Assembly: GCF_018734325.1 (NCBI RefSeq)
Contig: NZ_CP073754.1
Location: 2,914,001-2,978,000 of the forward strand
Length of the DNA: 64,000 nucleotides
Source of the DNA: Methylomonas paludis
GTDB taxonomy: Bacteria; Pseudomonadota; Gammaproteobacteria; Methylococcales; Methylomonadaceae
Direction of reading: 5' to 3'
Below are positions 60,720 to 64,000 of this stretch, in pieces (within the stretch, counting starts at the first letter, position 1; each line of letters begins with the position of its first letter). Made by a program: the position numbers and the translations under genes. The notes below the pieces were generated by a model that did not search any database, was not told the origin of the DNA, and saw nothing but the letters and a program-made list of their open reading frames with translations.

Positions 60720-62726
60720 ATGCCCAAGCTTAATAGCCAGCAGCAAGCCGCCGTTAAAATTATTGACAAACCACTACTGGTATTGGCCGGTGCCGGCAGC
60801 GGCAAAACCAGGGTGATTACTGAAAAAATTGCCTATCTGGTTCAGCAAGGCACGCCGGCAAGACATATTGCTGCCGTCACTTTCACCAATAAAGCGGCCC
60901 GTGAAATGAAAAACCGGGTCAGCCGCTTACTGGACGACAAGCAAAGTCGTGGTCTGCGCGTTTCTACTTTTCACTCTCTAGGCCTGGATATTTTAAGACT
61001 GGAGCATAAGGCTTTGGGCTATAAAGCGGCACTTACCTTATTTGATGAGCAGGATAAACTCAATCTGTTGCGCCAGTTACTGGCCCATGGTGTCGTCAAG
61101 GGCGACAGCGATGCGCTGGATGTATACTGCAATCGTATCGGCCAGTGGAAGAATGCTTTTGTCAGCCCGGAACAGGCAATGCAGCATGCGGATACCCCGG
61201 AAGCAGTACTGGCGGCAGCACTGTATGAGCACTATAACCGCAGCTTAAAAGCGTATAACGCGGTGGACTTTGATGATCTGATCTGGCTACCCGTGGTGTT
61301 GTTTCAACAGTTTCCTGATATAGTCGAGAAATGGCGAAATAAAATTCGCTATTTATTGGTTGATGAATATCAGGATACTAATATTACCCAGTATCAATTG
61401 GTGAAAGAGCTGGCCGGCAGTCTGGGACGTTTTACCGTGGTGGGTGATGATGACCAATCCATTTATGCCTGGCGTGGAGCTCAGCCGGAAAATCTCAGTC
61501 AACTGCAAAAGGATTATAGCCGCCTGCAAGTTATCAAATTGGAGCAGAATTACCGGTCAGCCGGTCGAATTCTAAAAGTGGCTAATCATTTGATAGCCAA
61601 TAATCCCCATGTGTTTGAGAAAAAACTCTGGAGTGAGCTGGGTTACGGTGACCCTTTACGGGTTTTGAGTCATAAAAATGATTTGACGGAAGCCAAACAG
61701 ATTACGGCGGAAATTATTCATCACCGTTTTAGAACTGGGGGCAGTTATGGTGACTATGCCATTTTGTATCGTGGCAACCATCAATCCAGATTATTTGAGC
61801 GGGAGTTACGCGAAAATAACGTGCCTTATTTCATTAGCGGCAGCACTTCGTTTTTTGCCTATTCAGAAATCAAGGATGTACTGGGCTATTTGCGCTTGTT
61901 GGTTAATCCTGCGGACGATGCTGCATTTTTGCGGATTATCAACACACCGCGCCGAGAAATAGGGCCAAGTACTTTGGAAACATTGGGGGCTTATGCTAAT
62001 GAACGCCATATCAGCCTGTTTGACGCCTGCTCCGAGCTGGGCTTGCAACAAAGGCTGGCCGAAAAACCAGTACAGCGCCTGGGTAAATTTTGTGACTGGT
62101 TACTGCAAACTTCAGCAAAATTGACGGAGGGTGATGTGTTTAATATCACTAGCCAGCTGATTGAAGACATCAATTATGCAGATTGGCTGCACGAAAACAG
62201 CAAGACAGCTGCAGCTGCTGAACGTAAGCTGAAAAATGTTTTTGAATTACTGGAATGGCTACAGCGTATCGCTGGCAATGAACAGGGTGAAGAAAAATCT
62301 TTGGCTGATGTTATTGCCAAAGTAATGCTGTTGGATATTCTGGATCGCAATCAGGAACAGGAGGCTGGTGATCAGGTTAGCCTGATGACTTTACATGCGG
62401 CCAAGGGCCTGGAGTTTCCACATGTATTCATGATAGGTATGGAAGAAAATCTGTTACCGCACCAAAACAGTATCGAAACTGATAATATTGAAGAAGAACG
62501 GCGGCTGGCTTATGTAGGTATCACCCGTGCGCAAAAAACCCTGACTTTTAGTTATTGCACCCACCGCAAGCGTTATGGGGAATTAACCGAATGCGAGCCT
62601 AGCCGGTTTTTGAACGAACTACCAAGCGATGATTTGGAATGGTTAAATAAAAAGCAGCTGCCTGCAGAAGAAATCAAGTTGCGCGGTAAGCAGAGTCTGG
62701 CCCAATTAAAATCCATGCTGGCTTGA
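60720..62726 (+). CDS. rep: ATP-dependent DNA helicase Rep
   Basis: A 668-residue superfamily 1A 3'-5' helicase that removes protein barriers ahead of the replication fork. Motif I is LAGAGSGKTRVITEKIAYLV (about residues 22-41), motif II LLVDEYQDTN, motif III VVGDDDQSIYAWRGA, motif V LMTLHAAKGLEFPHVFMIGM, and motif VI EERRLAYVGITRAQKTL. The length matches E. coli Rep (673) rather than UvrD (720). Confidence 0.97.
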   Translation: MPKLNSQQQAAVKIIDKPLLVLAGAGSGKTRVITEKIAYLVQQGTPARHIAAVTFTNKAAREMKNRVSRLLDDKQSRGLRVSTFHSLGLDILRLEHKALGYKAALTLFDEQDKLNLLRQLLAHGVVKGDSDALDVYCNRIGQWKNAFVSPEQAMQHADTPEAVLAAALYEHYNRSLKAYNAVDFDDLIWLPVVLFQQFPDIVEKWRNKIRYLLVDEYQDTNITQYQLVKELAGSLGRFTVVGDDDQSIYAWRGAQPENLSQLQKDYSRLQVIKLEQNYRSAGRILKVANHLIANNPHVFEKKLWSELGYGDPLRVLSHKNDLTEAKQITAEIIHHRFRTGGSYGDYAILYRGNHQSRLFERELRENNVPYFISGSTSFFAYSEIKDVLGYLRLLVNPADDAAFLRIINTPRREIGPSTLETLGAYANERHISLFDACSELGLQQRLAEKPVQRLGKFCDWLLQTSAKLTEGDVFNITSQLIEDINYADWLHENSKTAAAAERKLKNVFELLEWLQRIAGNEQGEEKSLADVIAKVMLLDILDRNQEQEAGDQVSLMTLHAAKGLEFPHVFMIGMEENLLPHQNSIETDNIEEERRLAYVGITRAQKTLTFSYCTHRKRYGELTECEPSRFLNELPSDDLEWLNKKQLPAEEIKLRGKQSLAQLKSMLA

Positions 62727-62910
62727 GAGTCGGCTGCTTAATTAGCAAATTTCGTTAAAATAAACCCATGACAGAAATGGGTCTGCTTGCAATAGGCTCT
62801 CGCTTTGACAAGAGACTGAGAAACTTTGGCTGCGACATTGAAAATATTGTTACAGCGCACTTCTCTGCAAGATTAACGCGAAACCAAGTCAAATTAAATA
62901 AGGAAAATTC

Positions 62911-64000
62911 ATGCATTTTAAGCAGTCTGGTGTTAAGCCAACCGGCTATCTGGTATGGCCTGTAGCCGTGATTTGTGTGTTAGCTGCTGTTGTTAATACG
63001 CATGCCGAACCTGTTGTCAATGTTAAAGCTTCTCCCGCTCTAATCAAATTGCTGAGTATTACTGAAATAAAACCCAGTGAAATCAGCGAATCATTGTCTT
63101 TACCTGCCCGAGTCGAGCTTGATCAATTGCGGGTAGCAAGAATTGGAGCCTCAGTTACCGGACGTATTACCGAGATTAATGCTGTATTGGGGCAAGCTGT
63201 GAAAAAAGGCGAACGTTTGGCTTTATTAAACAGCACCGAACTAAGTCAGGCTCAATCGGATTATCTGAAAGCCACCTCACAAGTCAATCTCAGGCAAATT
63301 ACGGTACAACGTGCCGAGCGTTTGCTGGAAGGCGGGATTTTGGCTGAAGCCGAATTACAGGAACGTCAGGCGGTTTTGCGGGAAGCCGAGGTTGATTTAC
63401 GCGCTGCCGCTGACCGCTTGCGGGTGATGGGCATGAGTGAAGCGGATTTAAAACGGCTGGATCAGAAGCGGACCATCTTTTCTTATTCACCGGTCAGCGC
63501 CAGCATCGACGGGGTTGTGATTGAAAGCCACATCGCCTTAGGTCAGGTGGTACAACCGGCTGATGCATTGTATACGGTAGCCGATCTATCACAATTATGG
63601 CTAGTGGCTGAGGTGCCGGAGCAACAGGCGCAGTGGGCGAAACAAGGTGACGAGGCTCATGTCGAAATTCCGGCCTTACCTGGCCCTGAACTGAGCGGCA
63701 AACTGATTTACGTTGCCGATTTGGTCGACCCAGAAACGCGTACGGTATTAGTACGTATGGCTTTAGCCAATCCACAACGTCTGTTTAAACCACAGATGCT
63801 GGCGACGTTGAAAATCAATAAATCCGGCGCGCAAATTCTGTCAGTACCAAGTGAGGCGGTGATTAGAGAAAATGACAACGATTATGTTTTTGTGGAGCTA
63901 AAAGCCGGTATATTTCAATTACGTGCAGTAAAACTGGGCACTGAACAAGATGAAAATCGCCCCTTGTTAGCTGGTTTAAAACCTGGAGAGCGAATAGTGG
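62911..64000 (+). CDS. RND efflux periplasmic adaptor (membrane fusion protein), 3' end beyond window
   Basis: The frame is open from the ATG at 62911, with AAGGA upstream, to the window edge (363 codons seen). A signal peptide or membrane anchor (GYLVWPVAVICVLAAVVNTH) is followed by a HlyD-type layout: lipoyl half (VTGRITEINAVLGQAVKKGE), coiled-coil hairpin (about residues 110-180), second lipoyl half (VSASIDGVVIESHIALGQVV) and beta-barrel (LWLVAEVPEQQAQW). It resembles CzcB/CusB-type adaptors, so heavy-metal export is the likely role; the pump genes should follow. Confidence 0.88.
   Translation, partial: MHFKQSGVKPTGYLVWPVAVICVLAAVVNTHAEPVVNVKASPALIKLLSITEIKPSEISESLSLPARVELDQLRVARIGASVTGRITEINAVLGQAVKKGERLALLNSTELSQAQSDYLKATSQVNLRQITVQRAERLLEGGILAEAELQERQAVLREAEVDLRAAADRLRVMGMSEADLKRLDQKRTIFSYSPVSASIDGVVIESHIALGQVVQPADALYTVADLSQLWLVAEVPEQQAQWAKQGDEAHVEIPALPGPELSGKLIYVADLVDPETRTVLVRMALANPQRLFKPQMLATLKINKSGAQILSVPSEAVIRENDNDYVFVELKAGIFQLRAVKLGTEQDENRPLLAGLKPGERIV

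Noticed and set aside
62768-62965. A 65-residue open frame before the efflux adaptor gene
   Set aside because: It has no recognisable features and overlaps the well-supported start of the adaptor gene, including its ribosome-binding site, in another frame.

Overview
The window is a 64 kb chromosomal segment of a gammaproteobacterium. Gene order and the protein families present (RNase G-YhdP, LolB-IspE-Prs, PrmC-RF1-HemA, ThiC under a TPP riboswitch, a TIGR03790-type protein) fit a Methylococcales-like methanotroph. That placement is an inference from gene content, because no marker of methane metabolism lies in the window.

Region 1 (1-22,000, almost all on the minus strand) is the ribosome and RNA polymerase super-locus. 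Read in the direction of transcription it runs: tRNA-Tyr, tRNA-Gly, tRNA-Thr, tuf (copy 2), tRNA-Trp, secE, nusG, rplK, rplA, rplJ, rplL, rpoB, rpoC, then a fresh promoter and rpsL, rpsG, fusA, tuf (copy 1), rpsJ, rplC, rplD (cut by the window edge). Two near-identical tuf genes bracket the locus. The sequence shows two sigma70-type promoters, an L10-type leader, and terminator/attenuator hairpins at nusG-rplK and rplL-rpoB. Upstream, also on the minus strand, lie pth, rplY, prs, tRNA-Gln, ispE, lolB and a TPR lipoprotein gene.

Region 2 (24,500-41,000) is housekeeping, mostly on the plus strand: hemA-prfA-prmC with a JAMM peptidase; rph-rdgB with a small-molecule kinase; rlmH; maf-rng-yhdP; a nitrilase-family amidase; a BamC-like lipoprotein; divergent moaC and moaD-moaE; and an FkbM methyltransferase.

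Region 3 (38,700-51,700) is accessory. It contains a MoxR AAA ATPase, a 903-residue vWA-like protein with a C-terminal formylglycine-generating-enzyme (FGE) fold domain, and a second stand-alone FGE-fold protein. Both FGE-fold proteins end in a segment that looks like the variable repeat of a diversity-generating retroelement. An IS5-like transposase, a 5'-truncated calcineurin-like phosphoesterase, a ~290 bp multi-hairpin element, a ParE/RelE toxin-antitoxin pair and REP-like GTAG palindromes lie in the same stretch. This module resembles NTP-dependent biological conflict systems and is the most interesting part of the window. No reverse transcriptase or template repeat was seen here.

Region 4 (49,800-64,000) is mixed: recD, thiC with its riboswitch, a hybrid sensor kinase, a MarR-type regulator with a four-cysteine tail, ubiK-yifB, a TIGR03790-family exported protein, rep helicase, and the start of an RND-efflux periplasmic adaptor gene that runs off the window.
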